DNA of 64,000 nt from the NCBI RefSeq assembly GCF_007997005.1, contig NZ_VOSL01000055.1, forward strand, positions 43,618 to 107,617. Reading direction: 5' to 3'. The stretch comes from Lujinxingia vulgaris. Lineage in GTDB: Bacteria; Myxococcota_A; Bradymonadia; Bradymonadales; Bradymonadaceae. The position numbers and the translations under genes were made by a program. Positions 1 to 8,814 of this stretch are shown one piece after another (the stretch's first letter is position 1; every line of letters starts with the position of its first letter). Under the pieces are notes generated by a model that was not told the DNA's origin, ran no database searches, and saw only the letters and a list, made by a program, of their open reading frames with translations.

Positions 1-756
1 TGGCGAGCTGACGATGGCATCCTGCGGGTAGCCGAAGATGCGGGCAGCTGCCGGGTTGAGCTCCTCGATCTGGCCGTTGGCGCGGATGGTGAGGATGCCG
101 TCGGCGGCGGTCTCTACGATCGCGCGGGTGTGCGCTTCGCGGCGCTGCATCTGGCTGACCGCCCAGTTTTTAAGCGCCTCGTAAGCCAGGGTGAGGCTGA
201 GCACCAGCACGTAAAGTCCGGCCAGCACCGTCATCTCAAAGATGATGGACTCGCGCTCTCCGAGCGAGGGAGAGCGCTCGCTGCCGGAGAGCACCTGGAT
301 GTAATACGTCGCCGACGCCGTCAGGCTGAGCACCAGCCAGACCACCCCGGAGCGGATGTTCGCCACCAGAATCGCGAGCATCGGGACCACCGCCAGCCAT
401 AGCAGCGGTGGGGAGCCGAACCCGGCGACCATCGTCACAAAGATCATGACCCAGTAGACGTTAAAGGCCAGCCAGTTGCCGATCACGTTGAAGCTGACGT
501 TCTTACGCAGCATCAAGATCGAGGCGCAGACCATCGCCGCGCAGATCATCACACCCAGCGCGCTCACCCAGGTGCTGCTGAGCGCGTACATGATCACCGA
601 ATAGATCGGCGCCCAGATGGCCAGTGAGAGGGAGAAGACGATGACGATCTTCGCACGGAACGCTTGCTCTACGGGGGCATCGGCGAAGGAGGGGGCGACG
701 CGGGCGAGCAGCCCGTCGAGGAGGCCGCTGCGGGTGGTGCCGGAGGTGGTGCTCAT
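1..756 (-). CDS. Membrane-anchored PAS-domain sensor protein, N-terminal part only
   Basis: The frame is open from an ATG at 756 to the window edge (252 codons), so the C-terminus is missing. A short soluble N-terminus is followed by about six hydrophobic segments (roughly residues 35-200). A PAS domain then begins, with the typical run ETAADGILTIRANGQIEEL followed by NPAAARIFGY. Membrane plus PAS architecture is usual for sensor histidine kinases or diguanylate cyclases, but the output domain lies outside the window. The FAAL gene on the same strand ends 129 bases upstream of the ATG. I am confident of the PAS domain and not of the output type. Confidence 0.8.
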   Translation of the reverse strand, partial: MSTTSGTTRSGLLDGLLARVAPSFADAPVEQAFRAKIVIVFSLSLAIWAPIYSVIMYALSSTWVSALGVMICAAMVCASILMLRKNVSFNVIGNWLAFNVYWVMIFVTMVAGFGSPPLLWLAVVPMLAILVANIRSGVVWLVLSLTASATYYIQVLSGSERSPSLGERESIIFEMTVLAGLYVLVLSLTLAYEALKNWAVSQMQRREAHTRAIVETAADGILTIRANGQIEELNPAAARIFGYPQDAIVSSP

Positions 757-885
757 GAGGGAGATCCTGAATGGGTACGACCATCGCGCTCCCGATAAGG
801 GGCGCAGGTTGTGCACGGGCGTTCACCTGACCCCCCGGTGGCGAGCTGCCCGGGCACTGGTTACGGCTTCGTTGTTTCGCAGACC

Positions 886-2769
886 TTAAGGTAATAGCTG
901 CCGGGTGCGCTCGACGGCAAGCGCGCTGAGTGTCAGAAGTTGTTTTCTTATGTGACCGACGCGGGTGCGCACGAGCGTTGGCCAGTCGCGTGCATTGCGA
1001 AGCTGGTCGGTCTCGGCCAGTCGGCGGGTGTGCTGGCGTTTGATCTTGCCGCTGGACGTCTTGGGGATGGAGCCGGGCGGGACCAGCTGAAGATCGGCCA
1101 GCGCCAGCCCGAAATGATGCTGGAGGGTGTGGCGAACCTCGCGCTCCAGCTCGTCAAACGAGCGCCAGGTGCCCGGGGAGATCTCCGCGACCAGATGCAG
1201 GGCCTGGGTGCCCAGCGCGTTCGCTCGGGTGTAGGCGACCACCCGGCCCAGTCGCAGCCCCCGGACCCGGCCGACGTGACGTTCGATGTCGGAGGGGGCG
1301 AAGTTCTGGCCGGCGATGATGATCAGATCTTTGAGGCGATCGATGATGTAGAGCTGATCGTCGGCGACGTAGCCAATGTCGCCGGTGGCGAGCTCCGCGT
1401 CGGGATCGACGTCTTTGCCCCAGTAGCCCGGCGAGACCGAGGGGCCGCGGACGTGAATCTGGCCCACCTGACGCTCGCCGAGAGCCTGACCGCTCTGAAG
1501 ATCGCGTAGAATTAAGGTGTGCTCGGGCACCACGTGCCCCACGCTGACGGATGTGAGCGCGTGGGTGGCGCTGGATTCTTCGCAGGGGGCACGGCGCTCA
1601 TCGGCGACCGCGTGACGGTCGACGCTGTCGTAGCGCACCCGGGTGTTGGGCCGCGGGAAGGCGACAGCGAGCGTGGCCTCGGCCAGCCCGTAGACCGGGA
1701 AGAAGGCTTCGCGCTTGAACCCGAAGGGCTCAAAGCGGTCGAGGAAGGCGTCGACGGTGCGATGGTCGATGGGCTCGGCCCCGTTGAAGGCCAGACGCAC
1801 CGAGGAGAGGTCGACACCGTCGAGCAGGCGCTCGGGCAACTTCTGTGCGACCACCGCGTAGGCGAAGTTCGGTGCGACGATGAAGGTCGCGCCAAAGCGG
1901 GTGATGCCTTTGAGCCAGCTGTCCGGGCGCGCCACAAAGCCCGAGGGGCGCATCAGGTAGGGGGCAAAGCCCACGAAGAGCCCCAGCAGCGGGCCGCCAA
2001 TAAGGCCCATGTCATGGTAAAGGGGCAGCCAGGAGAAGGAGCGGTCGGCTGTCGAGAAGTGCCCGGCGAGCGTGCTCGCGCGCAGGTTCGCCACCAGGTT
2101 CTTCTGCGTGACGATGACGCCCTTGGGCGAGCCGGTGGAGCCGGAGGTGTACTGCAGGTACGCGGTCTGGTGGAGGGGGCGCTGCCAGTCTTCTTCAGCC
2201 ACAGGGTCGCCGGGGGCATCGCCATCGAGGAGCGCCGGGCCGTCGAGGAGCGCGGTGGTGCCGAGGCTTGCCAGATCGAGGGCGTCCCAGCGGTCTCGGT
2301 GGTCGGCGACAAGGGCGCGAGGCTGGCAGTCGGCGCAGACCGCGCGGATGCGCTCGTTGAAGCTGCGCGAGAGCTTGAGCTCGGTCAGCGGAGGCAGCGG
2401 CACGGCGATGGCCCCGAGCGTCATCGACGCCAGCATATAGGCCATAAAGATGTCGACGTCGTCGAGCGAGAGGATCACACGTTCGCCCTCGGTGACGCCG
2501 TGATCGCGCAGCGCGAGTCGGGCGCGCTCCACCGCGCGCACCATGTGCTCAAAGCTGATGGGCGAGGCGGTGGGACCGTCGCTGCTCAGGGTGACGTCGT
2601 AAAAGGCGGGCTTCTCGGGTGAGGCGTTGGCACGCCGCCAGAAGATTGCGGCGAGCGATTCGTCGGGAGAGGGGATGGCGTCGAGGACCGCCTGCGGCGT
2701 ATCGAGGGCCGAGGCCGGGCGAACCCAGCAGGGTTCCGAGAGGGGCGTCGGAGCGGTGGATGTGGACAT
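886..2769 (-). CDS. Fatty-acyl-AMP ligase (FAAL) of the ANL adenylation superfamily
   Basis: 627 aa. ANL enzymes activate carboxylates as acyl-adenylates; the FAAL subgroup passes fatty acids to an acyl carrier protein instead of CoA. The adenylation motif YTSGSTGSPKG lies near residue 206, followed by SWLPLYHDMGLIGG and APNFAYAV, which are characteristic of FAALs. The C-terminal subdomain has TGDIGYVADDQLYIIDRLKD and IPKTSSGKIKR with the catalytic lysine near residue 570. No carrier domain is fused, but a free ACP gene lies in the same operon. It is the last gene of ACP-ECH-FAAL, starting 30 bases after the ECH stop. The ATG at 2769 is the natural start (MSTSTAPTPLSEP). The chain length of the substrate cannot be read from sequence. 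Confidence 0.9.
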   Translation of the reverse strand: MSTSTAPTPLSEPCWVRPASALDTPQAVLDAIPSPDESLAAIFWRRANASPEKPAFYDVTLSSDGPTASPISFEHMVRAVERARLALRDHGVTEGERVILSLDDVDIFMAYMLASMTLGAIAVPLPPLTELKLSRSFNERIRAVCADCQPRALVADHRDRWDALDLASLGTTALLDGPALLDGDAPGDPVAEEDWQRPLHQTAYLQYTSGSTGSPKGVIVTQKNLVANLRASTLAGHFSTADRSFSWLPLYHDMGLIGGPLLGLFVGFAPYLMRPSGFVARPDSWLKGITRFGATFIVAPNFAYAVVAQKLPERLLDGVDLSSVRLAFNGAEPIDHRTVDAFLDRFEPFGFKREAFFPVYGLAEATLAVAFPRPNTRVRYDSVDRHAVADERRAPCEESSATHALTSVSVGHVVPEHTLILRDLQSGQALGERQVGQIHVRGPSVSPGYWGKDVDPDAELATGDIGYVADDQLYIIDRLKDLIIIAGQNFAPSDIERHVGRVRGLRLGRVVAYTRANALGTQALHLVAEISPGTWRSFDELEREVRHTLQHHFGLALADLQLVPPGSIPKTSSGKIKRQHTRRLAETDQLRNARDWPTLVRTRVGHIRKQLLTLSALAVERTRQLLP

Positions 2770-2799
2770 GGCAAACCTCAGAACGACGGGTGGGAGGGC

Positions 2800-4677
2800 T
2801 CAGACGTAGAAGGCGCGGGCGTGCTCGACGAAGGCCTGCGCAAGCGCGATGTGGGCGGTCGGGAGCAAGCGCGGGTCGACCTGCTCAAGCATCGTCTCGA
2901 CCCGAGCGGGGGTCAGGTGCTCGCAGAGGCTTGTGCGCCCGACCGGGTAGCCGAGGAGCTCACGGGCGATGACGTCAGAGACCGTCGGGTGGGCCAGCTC
3001 GCCGCGCTCGCGGGCGGTGAGGATCGTCGCCAGCAGGTTGAGGTGAATGGCCGCGTCGAGGCGCGCGGAGGGGGCGCCGGCTTGCGCGGGGCGATCGTCG
3101 AGAAGATCGCTTAGATGCTGGCCGACAGGCCCCTCCCAGGTGTCGGGAAGGTGGGGGGCAAGCGCGCCTTCGAGGTCGTCGGGTGTGAAGCTCTGGCGAG
3201 CGCTGAGAAGTGGCGAGGGGACCATGCCCATGTGGCGGATCGTGGCGTGCACATCGCCCGGGCTCAGCCCGGCGCGGAGGCTCGCAAGCGACGTGGCGAG
3301 GGTGGCCAGCAGAAAGCGATCGCTGAGGAAGGTGGCTCTGGCGCGGGAGAAGATCACCGCGAACCCGCAGGCATCAAGCCACTCAAAGAGGTGGCCCGGG
3401 GCGCGTTCGCCGCCCGACGGCAGGCGCACCTCCAGCAGGGGGCGGGTGCCGGTGCCGGGGAGGGCGCGCTCGCAGGCTTCCAGGGTGAGCCCGGGAAGCG
3501 GTCGGCGCAACCGGAAGACGGCGTCGTCGGGGAGGGCGGTGGGCGGCGCGCCGCCGTGCATGGCAAGGGCGATGGGGGGCGGTGCTTCGGTCTCGTCGGC
3601 GTCGCGGGTTGGGGTGAGGTGCAGCGAGAGGGGGGCGTCGCTGGCGAGGGCGTCGGCGCGGTAGTGGACGAGGCGAAGAGGCCGCGCTTCGAGCTCGTCG
3701 AAGAAGGCGTCGGCGTGGACATCGACGCCGCGCCGAAGGGTGAGCTCAAGGGGTTGGCGCGCCGGGAGGCGGCGCACATGAACGCGCTCGGCGACCTGCC
3801 GCAGGTAGAGAAACGAGCGGGCCGCCTGGGCCTGCTGCTCCACCAGGGTCTCACCGGCGGCGGCGAGTTCTCGGCGAAAATCGTCTTCGGTGGGCGGATG
3901 CGCGCCGCGTTTTGCGGCGAACACCATCAGATCGAGGCAGCGGGTGTAGATGCGGTGGTAGTCGTCGGGGAGGCGGTCGATCAGCGCGCGTGTTGCCCTT
4001 GCGATGCGAGTGATGTCGTCGGCCGACTCCACCTTCGGGGCGTGAGGCTGAAGATGATCGCGTTGGATCTGGTCGATGAGCGCATCGAGCGAGGCGTCGA
4101 TGTCATTGAGGGGGAGCAGCGCATCGATGAGGCCGTGATCCAGCGCGCGTTTGCCCCACAGGCGGTGCCCCCAGAGCAGGAAGCCCAGTCCGCGCTCCAG
4201 GCCCATCATTGCCGGCAGCCGCTGGGTGCTGCCGAAGGCCGGGGTGTTCAGGTAGTCGGCGATCTCGGTCATGTAGAACGTGGCGTCGGGGCTGTCGGTG
4301 GCCACCCGGAAGTCACAGTTGAGCGAGAACTCCACGCCGCAGCCGTAGCACGAGCCGGTGACCAGGGCGATGGTGGGCACCGGGCAGCGTTTGACGCTGG
4401 CGTAGGCGCGGCGCAGCAGCGCGGTCATCTCAAAGATGCTCTCGGGAGACTGCACGGCGCTCGCCAGCATCAGCTGCGCGCCGTTGATAAAGCTGCGGGC
4501 TTTGGCGCTCTTAAAGACGAGCGCGCGGGTGGTCTGCGCATCGACGGACGCCATCAGCTCAATGAGCTCTTCGGCGGCGCGGGCGCTGAAGATGTTGACT
4601 TCGGAGCCCGGCGTATCCATCTGCACATGCAGCACGCCGCCGGCGTCGAGATGGGTTGAGAAGATCGGAGGGCTCAT
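2800..4677 (-). CDS. Enoyl-CoA hydratase/isomerase domain fused to a degenerate FadB-like C-terminal half
   Basis: 625 aa. Residues 1 to about 260 are a crotonase domain with the oxyanion-hole region GSCYGCGVEFSLNCDFRVA and a second acidic position in FYMTEIADYL, so both hydratase glutamates appear present. From about residue 405 the sequence resembles the end of the 3-hydroxyacyl-CoA dehydrogenase part of FadB: PLLEVRLPSG, then FLSDRFLLATLATSLASL and a second helical repeat ending in ARELLGYPVGRTSL. The region where the NAD-binding Rossmann fold should sit (about 260-400) has no GxGxxG and is rich in Pro and Ala. FadB is usually about 715 aa. The ATG at 4677 overlaps the ACP stop by ATGA, which fixes the start and implies translational coupling. 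I infer an active crotonase with a non-catalytic dehydrogenase shell. Confidence 0.8.
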   Translation of the reverse strand: MSPPIFSTHLDAGGVLHVQMDTPGSEVNIFSARAAEELIELMASVDAQTTRALVFKSAKARSFINGAQLMLASAVQSPESIFEMTALLRRAYASVKRCPVPTIALVTGSCYGCGVEFSLNCDFRVATDSPDATFYMTEIADYLNTPAFGSTQRLPAMMGLERGLGFLLWGHRLWGKRALDHGLIDALLPLNDIDASLDALIDQIQRDHLQPHAPKVESADDITRIARATRALIDRLPDDYHRIYTRCLDLMVFAAKRGAHPPTEDDFRRELAAAGETLVEQQAQAARSFLYLRQVAERVHVRRLPARQPLELTLRRGVDVHADAFFDELEARPLRLVHYRADALASDAPLSLHLTPTRDADETEAPPPIALAMHGGAPPTALPDDAVFRLRRPLPGLTLEACERALPGTGTRPLLEVRLPSGGERAPGHLFEWLDACGFAVIFSRARATFLSDRFLLATLATSLASLRAGLSPGDVHATIRHMGMVPSPLLSARQSFTPDDLEGALAPHLPDTWEGPVGQHLSDLLDDRPAQAGAPSARLDAAIHLNLLATILTARERGELAHPTVSDVIARELLGYPVGRTSLCEHLTPARVETMLEQVDPRLLPTAHIALAQAFVEHARAFYV

Positions 4678-4934
4678 GCGCTCACCACCTGGTCGAGGTA
4701 GTCGCAGAGCGAGCCTACGGTGAGGTCGGTGGGGTTGGAGGCCGACTCCACCCAGCGATTCAGGAGCACCGGCTGGCCCACGTAGCCTTCCAACTCCAGG
4801 GTGAGCACGGTGATGGTCAGCGAGTCGAAGCCCAGGTCGAGCAAGAATGAGTGATCTTCGCGGATCGTCTCCGGCAGGGGGTTGCTCGCAGCGGCGCGGA
4901 TCGCCTTTTCGACGGTAGAGAAGGACGCTCTCAC
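4674..4934 (-). CDS. Free-standing acyl carrier protein
   Basis: 86 aa, the usual ACP size. The phosphopantetheine site is in LGFDSLTI, with the serine near residue 38, and acidic residues lie in the following helix. It starts at GTG 4934, about six bases after a GAGGTG ribosome site, and its TGA overlaps the next gene's ATG. It is the first gene of a three-gene operon with a hydratase-like protein and a FAAL, so it probably carries the fatty acid loaded by the FAAL. It is not next to fab genes, so it is unlikely to be the housekeeping AcpP. Confidence 0.88.
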   Translation of the reverse strand: MRASFSTVEKAIRAAASNPLPETIREDHSFLLDLGFDSLTITVLTLELEGYVGQPVLLNRWVESASNPTDLTVGSLCDYLDQVVSA

Positions 4935-5011
4935 GGTACACCTCGTGGGGGAGGATGGGCCTTAAAGGGCTCATCGCGTGGGCGGAGCTGGAAAGTGATG
5001 TTAGCGACTTC

Positions 5012-5040
5012 AGTATCGTGAGCGTTGTCGTTGGTTTCAA
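5012..5040 (-). promoter_or_regulatory. Candidate sigma-70 promoter for the ACP-ECH-FAAL operon
   Basis: On the minus strand, TTGAAA (5040-5035) is followed after 17 bases by GATACT (5017-5012). Transcription would start about 70 bases before the ACP GTG. The match is by eye and the -10 is only 4 of 6. Confidence 0.4.
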
Positions 5041-5237
5041 GTTCTTTTTTTGGGTTTTTAACGATCGGTAAGAGTTGAATTGGTGGGCGACGCGCCGATC
5101 AGCGCCTGATGAGGTGCGACGCGAGGTCGCCAGATCGGCAACGGAGAGTGTGACGGCTGTGTCGTGCTACAGGTTGTTGATTTTTATGGTCTTTTTGTGC
5201 GGCCTGTGCGGGCTGGTGAAAAAAACTTCTCCGAAAG

Positions 5238-5266
5238 TTGACGCAAAGCTTGAGTGGTCGTAGAGT
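5238..5266 (+). promoter_or_regulatory. Candidate sigma-70 promoter for the P450 gene
   Basis: TTGACG at 5238-5243, a 17-base spacer, then TAGAGT at 5261-5266, about 150 bases before the P450 start. Spacing is ideal and each hexamer has one or two mismatches. Confidence 0.4.
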
Positions 5267-5421
5267 TTCAGGAGACGAAGATTCAACAGAGTGAAGCGCC
5301 GCTGTCGCCGCAATTTGTGCGTTTGCGGGTGATGTGTGGTTTTAAGTTAAGCGTGCCTCGCGTTGTGGTGAGTTGCGTCTTCGAGATGCCATGAATTTCC
5401 CCCAGAAGTGGTGTGCGCGCG

Positions 5422-6765
5422 ATGTCTTTGCCTCCCCGACCCGACCTCTCCAGTGCCCAGCAGACCCTGCAGTGGATGACCCGACCGTACGGGTTTCTGG
5501 AGGAGTGCGCTGCGGGGCTGGGTGAGACCTTTGCGCTGGACTTTCGCGGCTACGGCGTCGGGGTGATCTTCAGCAATCCAGACGCGATTCAGGAGGTTCT
5601 GGGGGGTGATCCGGAGGTCTTCTGGGCGGGGGCCGGGAACGGCATCCTCAAGCCCTTTCTCGGGGAGAACTCCCTGCTCTTGCTGGAGGGTGAGCGTCAC
5701 CGCCGCGAACGCAAGCTGCTGATGCCGAGCTTCGGACGGGGCAGGGTGCAGGCCTACGGGGAGCTGATCCACCGGGTGACCGGCGAGATCTGTCGGAGCT
5801 GGGCGTACGACGAGCCCTTCGCGGTGCGGCCTTCGATGCAGAAGGTGGCGTTTCGGTTGATCATCGAGATGGTGTTCGGGCCGGAGCGCACCGAGCGCAG
5901 GCGGCAGCTCTCCCGGGCGTTTGCGGCGGTGCTGGACGACGAGCTCTTTAACCTGGCGCTGCTCAGTCAGCGCGCCGGGGGGGAGGCTGCCGGGCAGCGA
6001 TGGACGCAGTTCGTGGCGCAGCTCGATGAGCTCTCGGCGTTGATTTATGAGGAGATCGACGAGCGACGCACCACGGATAATCAGGACCGGGCCGACATCC
6101 TGGCGGTGCTGCTGGAGGCCCGTGATGAGCAGGGCCAGCCGATGCTGCGCGAGGAGATCCACGACGAGGTGCTCACGCTGATGGCGACCGGGCATGAGTC
6201 GACGGCCACGGCGTTGGCGTGGGGGATCTACTGGTTGCTCAGCTCACCGGAGGTCTACGAGCGGGCGCGGCGCGAGATGATGGCGTTGGGGCCGGAGTGT
6301 ACCGGGGCGCAGATCGCGCGCAGCGATTATCTGGAGGCGGTGGTCAAAGAGATCTTGAGGCTGACCCCGGTGATTCCGGTGATCGCCCGACAGGTGCAAC
6401 GCGAGGTGCGGGTGGGAGGTTATACGTTGGAGCCGGGGATGGTGGCGATGCCCGCGATTTATCTGGCGCATCGGCGCGCGGAGGTCTTTGAAGAGCCCGA
6501 GCGCTTCTGGCCGGAGCGCTTTCTCGATCGCACCTACCGATCCCATCAGTTTTTGCCCTTTGGCGGCGGGGTGCGTCGCTGCATCGGCGCGCGGCTGGCG
6601 ATGTTTGAGATGAAGATCGTCCTGGGCACTCTGCTCCGAAACGTGGCGTTGGAGTTGGACGGGGAGCGCGCGCTGCGCCCGGTGAGACGACTTGTGACGA
6701 TTGCCCCCTCGGGAGGAACTCAAGTGGTGCGACGTCGGGTGACGGAAAGGATCGAAAACGCTTGA
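5422..6765 (+). CDS. Cytochrome P450
   Basis: About 447 aa, a soluble bacterial P450 without a membrane anchor. The I-helix oxygen-activation motif is ATGHEST (about residues 254-260), the ExxR motif is EILR (about 309), then FWPERFLD, and the heme loop is FLPFGGGVRRCIG with the thiolate cysteine near 386. All key elements are intact. The style resembles the CYP110-like group, but I would not assign a family by eye. An in-frame GTG at 5413 is the alternative start; ATG 5422 is chosen because neither has a strong ribosome site. It is divergent from the FAAL/ACP operon. Some P450s oxidise ACP-bound fatty acids (P450 BioI is the precedent), so an acyl-ACP substrate is a reasonable inference. No ferredoxin partner is encoded nearby. 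Confidence 0.92.
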   Translation: MSLPPRPDLSSAQQTLQWMTRPYGFLEECAAGLGETFALDFRGYGVGVIFSNPDAIQEVLGGDPEVFWAGAGNGILKPFLGENSLLLLEGERHRRERKLLMPSFGRGRVQAYGELIHRVTGEICRSWAYDEPFAVRPSMQKVAFRLIIEMVFGPERTERRRQLSRAFAAVLDDELFNLALLSQRAGGEAAGQRWTQFVAQLDELSALIYEEIDERRTTDNQDRADILAVLLEARDEQGQPMLREEIHDEVLTLMATGHESTATALAWGIYWLLSSPEVYERARREMMALGPECTGAQIARSDYLEAVVKEILRLTPVIPVIARQVQREVRVGGYTLEPGMVAMPAIYLAHRRAEVFEEPERFWPERFLDRTYRSHQFLPFGGGVRRCIGARLAMFEMKIVLGTLLRNVALELDGERALRPVRRLVTIAPSGGTQVVRRRVTERIENA

Positions 6766-6915
6766 TCGTCGGCGGTCAACCTGTCACCCTGAAGAGGTAA
6801 ACCTTTACGAGACAAGTCATCTGGCTCGCCGTTGCGAGTCTTGGAAGCCCGAAGAGACTGGCGAGTTGCGTCTGTGTTTTGGTGGCGTTGTTGTCCCTGG
6901 CTGCAGGAGGTCGAG

Positions 6916-7494
6916 ATGCGTGGTGTGCGTATGAAGACGGCGGTAGGTTCGAGTGTGTTGGTGGCGGCGATGGCGTTGAGCGCGACGTCGTGGGCGCATG
7001 GGCCTTCGAGCGATGAGCCGATCTGTCGGTCGATCAGCGCGTCGCTGAGCGCGACGTTTTTTGCCGAGGGTTGCGAGAGCGCGGTGGGCCTTTGCACCGC
7101 CGGCGACCTGACACAGCGCGGAGGTCGTGTGGTCGGCTCGACGCGTTATGTGGCCGATGGGATCGGCGGCGGGGTGATTGGCGAAGACAGCGTGGTGTTT
7201 CCGCCGGTGGAGCCGGCGACCACCTGGACGTACGCCGGTGTGCTCACGCTGATCACGCCCTACGGGGAGCTTCAGAGCTCGGATGCGGGCATTCTGGATA
7301 ACGCCGCGGGGATCTTCACCGAGTTCAACCGCGTTCAGGGAGGCACGGGGATCTTCGAGGGGGCCAGCGGTACGTTCTACATCAACGGGACGACGTTGGC
7401 CGACGGCAGCGGCTTTGAGGCGGAGATCACCGGTGAGGTCTGCGTGACGAGCTGGTGGTCGGCGATGAAGATGCGGCGGGTGTTCTTGCCCTGA
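6916..7494 (+). CDS. Secreted hypothetical protein, possibly with an AOC/dirigent-like barrel
   Basis: 192 aa. ATG 6916 has a clear AGGAGG at 6905-6910. The first 27 residues form a signal peptide ending near SATSWAHG. The mature part is Gly/Thr/Ser-rich and predicted beta; GGTGIFEGASGTFYINGTT resembles the strand-turn pattern of allene-oxide-cyclase/dirigent-like barrels (GGTGxFxGAxGxxxxxG). Four cysteines could form disulfides. The family match is a suggestion only. It lies 150 bases after the P450 and ends before a strong terminator. Confidence 0.7.
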   Translation: MRGVRMKTAVGSSVLVAAMALSATSWAHGPSSDEPICRSISASLSATFFAEGCESAVGLCTAGDLTQRGGRVVGSTRYVADGIGGGVIGEDSVVFPPVEPATTWTYAGVLTLITPYGELQSSDAGILDNAAGIFTEFNRVQGGTGIFEGASGTFYINGTTLADGSGFEAEITGEVCVTSWWSAMKMRRVFLP

Positions 7495-7570
7495 GCGATG
7501 CGGGTGTGAGGGCCGATGCGCCGGGAGGTCGCCTCCTGGCCGGCGCTTCACACCCCTTCTTCGTGGCGGC

Positions 7571-7609
7571 AAGGCTGGTGGGCGCGGAGCGCGCTCGCCA
7601 GCCTTTTTT
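7571..7609 (+). terminator. Rho-independent terminator after the secreted protein gene
   Basis: A 15-base stem (7571-7585 with 7591-7605, one mismatch and one G-U pair), a five-base loop, and a run of T at 7604-7609. Confidence 0.85.
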
Positions 7610-7880
7610 ATGCGCTCCGTGCCGATCTTCTTCGACCTTTGCACACGTGGTGCGTGGAGAGCGCGTGTGTTCCGGGGGCCTGAAGTGATGCGTGAGGGGC
7701 AGGGCCGGAGCGCGTTGAAGACGATGCGCGCTTTGGCAGGAGGGCGTGGTCCATTCTCATATCGAGGCTTGAAAGCTTGTCCGGCGAGTTGAAGATTGCG
7801 TCGTGAGTCTGCTCCGAGGCCTCTCCAGGGCTTCGAGGTCGTGAACCGAAAGAACGGTTGAAGAACAAGGGTGGTGTGAG
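7610..7880. other. Intergenic region upstream of the lipoprotein gene
   Basis: With the terminator, the gene-free stretch is 7495-7880. Short frames here lack ribosome sites and protein-like composition. No convincing promoter or RNA gene was seen. Confidence 0.5.
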
Positions 7881-8711
7881 ATGAAAACGTGTAACTGGTG
7901 GGTTCTGGTGCTTGTGCTTTCGGTGTCTGCTGCGGGCTGTGATGGGGCTTCGAACGACGGGGAGGGCAGCGTCGGTGGCGAGGCCCCCGCGCTCCAGGAG
8001 GGGGGTGAGGCGGGCAGTCAGGAGCGGGCCGAGGAGGAGCTTCCGGTGGCGCCGACTCCCAGGGTGGAGGGGCCGGCTGGCGAGCTCGCGACGGGCGTAT
8101 TTGAAGCGCACGGCGGTCCGCGCTGGCCGCAGGTCGAGGAGCTGGGGTTTCGTTTCGTCGTCAAAAATGAGGGTAAGGAGGGCTTCGCGGCCACCCATGA
8201 CTGGAAGGTGTGGGAAGGGGTCGATCGGGTGCGCTGGACCGACGAGAATGGTGTGGCCTGGGATGTGACCGTCAACCTGGATGATGGGGTGGCCACCGAG
8301 GCCAGCCGCGACGGGGAGGCGCTGGAGGGGGAAGCGCTGGAGATCGCCGGGAAGGGCGCGTACACCCGCTGGGTCAACGACGCCTACTGGCTCCTGATGC
8401 CGCTCAAGGTCTTTGATCCGGGCGTCTCTCTGAGCCTTGGGGGGCAGGTCGAGCGTGAGGGGGAGACTCTGGAGGTGCTCGAGTTGAGTTTTGAGGGGGT
8501 GGGGTTGACGCCCGGAGATCGCTACCTGGTGCAGGTCGATCCGGAGAGCTACGAGGTTCGCGCCTGGGAGATGCATCTTCAGGGTGATCGTCCGCCGCAG
8601 CTGGTCTACTGGGAGGACTATGAGACGCTCGGGCCGCTGCGACTTCCGGTCACGCGCAACTTCGAGGGGACGGAGCGTCAGATCATCTTCGATGAGCTTC
8701 GTGTGAAATAG
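7881..8711 (+). CDS. Outer-membrane-type lipoprotein with a DUF6503-like domain
   Basis: 276 aa. The N-terminus has Lys, a hydrophobic stretch and the lipobox SAAGC (Cys about residue 21), then a Gly/Glu-rich linker to about residue 65. The mature domain begins FEAHGGPRWPQVEELGFRF; a HGG-x-W start followed by beta strands such as YLVQVDPESYEVRAWEMHL recalls DUF6503-type proteins and LolA-like folds, which is a weak assignment. It is monocistronic by spacing, 104 bases before a monooxygenase gene. Confidence 0.7.
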   Translation: MKTCNWWVLVLVLSVSAAGCDGASNDGEGSVGGEAPALQEGGEAGSQERAEEELPVAPTPRVEGPAGELATGVFEAHGGPRWPQVEELGFRFVVKNEGKEGFAATHDWKVWEGVDRVRWTDENGVAWDVTVNLDDGVATEASRDGEALEGEALEIAGKGAYTRWVNDAYWLLMPLKVFDPGVSLSLGGQVEREGETLEVLELSFEGVGLTPGDRYLVQVDPESYEVRAWEMHLQGDRPPQLVYWEDYETLGPLRLPVTRNFEGTERQIIFDELRVK

Positions 8712-8814
8712 ATCGTCGCCGTCTCACCGGGGCAATTCGCCACATCGCGGTGTCGCTGCAGCCCTTCTATGGTGCTTCTGAAGCGCTGATGCGGACTCCA
8801 GGTGGAGGTGGATG

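Larger units (their letters stand above)
4935..5421. other. Divergent intergenic region between the ACP operon and the P450 gene
   Basis: About 490 bases, more AT-rich than the flanking genes, containing two outward candidate sigma-70 promoters (5012-5040 minus and 5238-5266 plus). A 62-codon frame at 5075-5263 lacks a convincing ribosome site and is not called. No operator palindrome stood out. The arrangement would allow joint control of the acyl-ACP operon and the P450. Confidence 0.6.

Noticed and set aside
5075..5263. A possible 62-codon small membrane protein gene upstream of the P450
   Set aside because: There is no ribosome site, it overlaps the candidate P450 promoter, and only one short hydrophobic run supports it.
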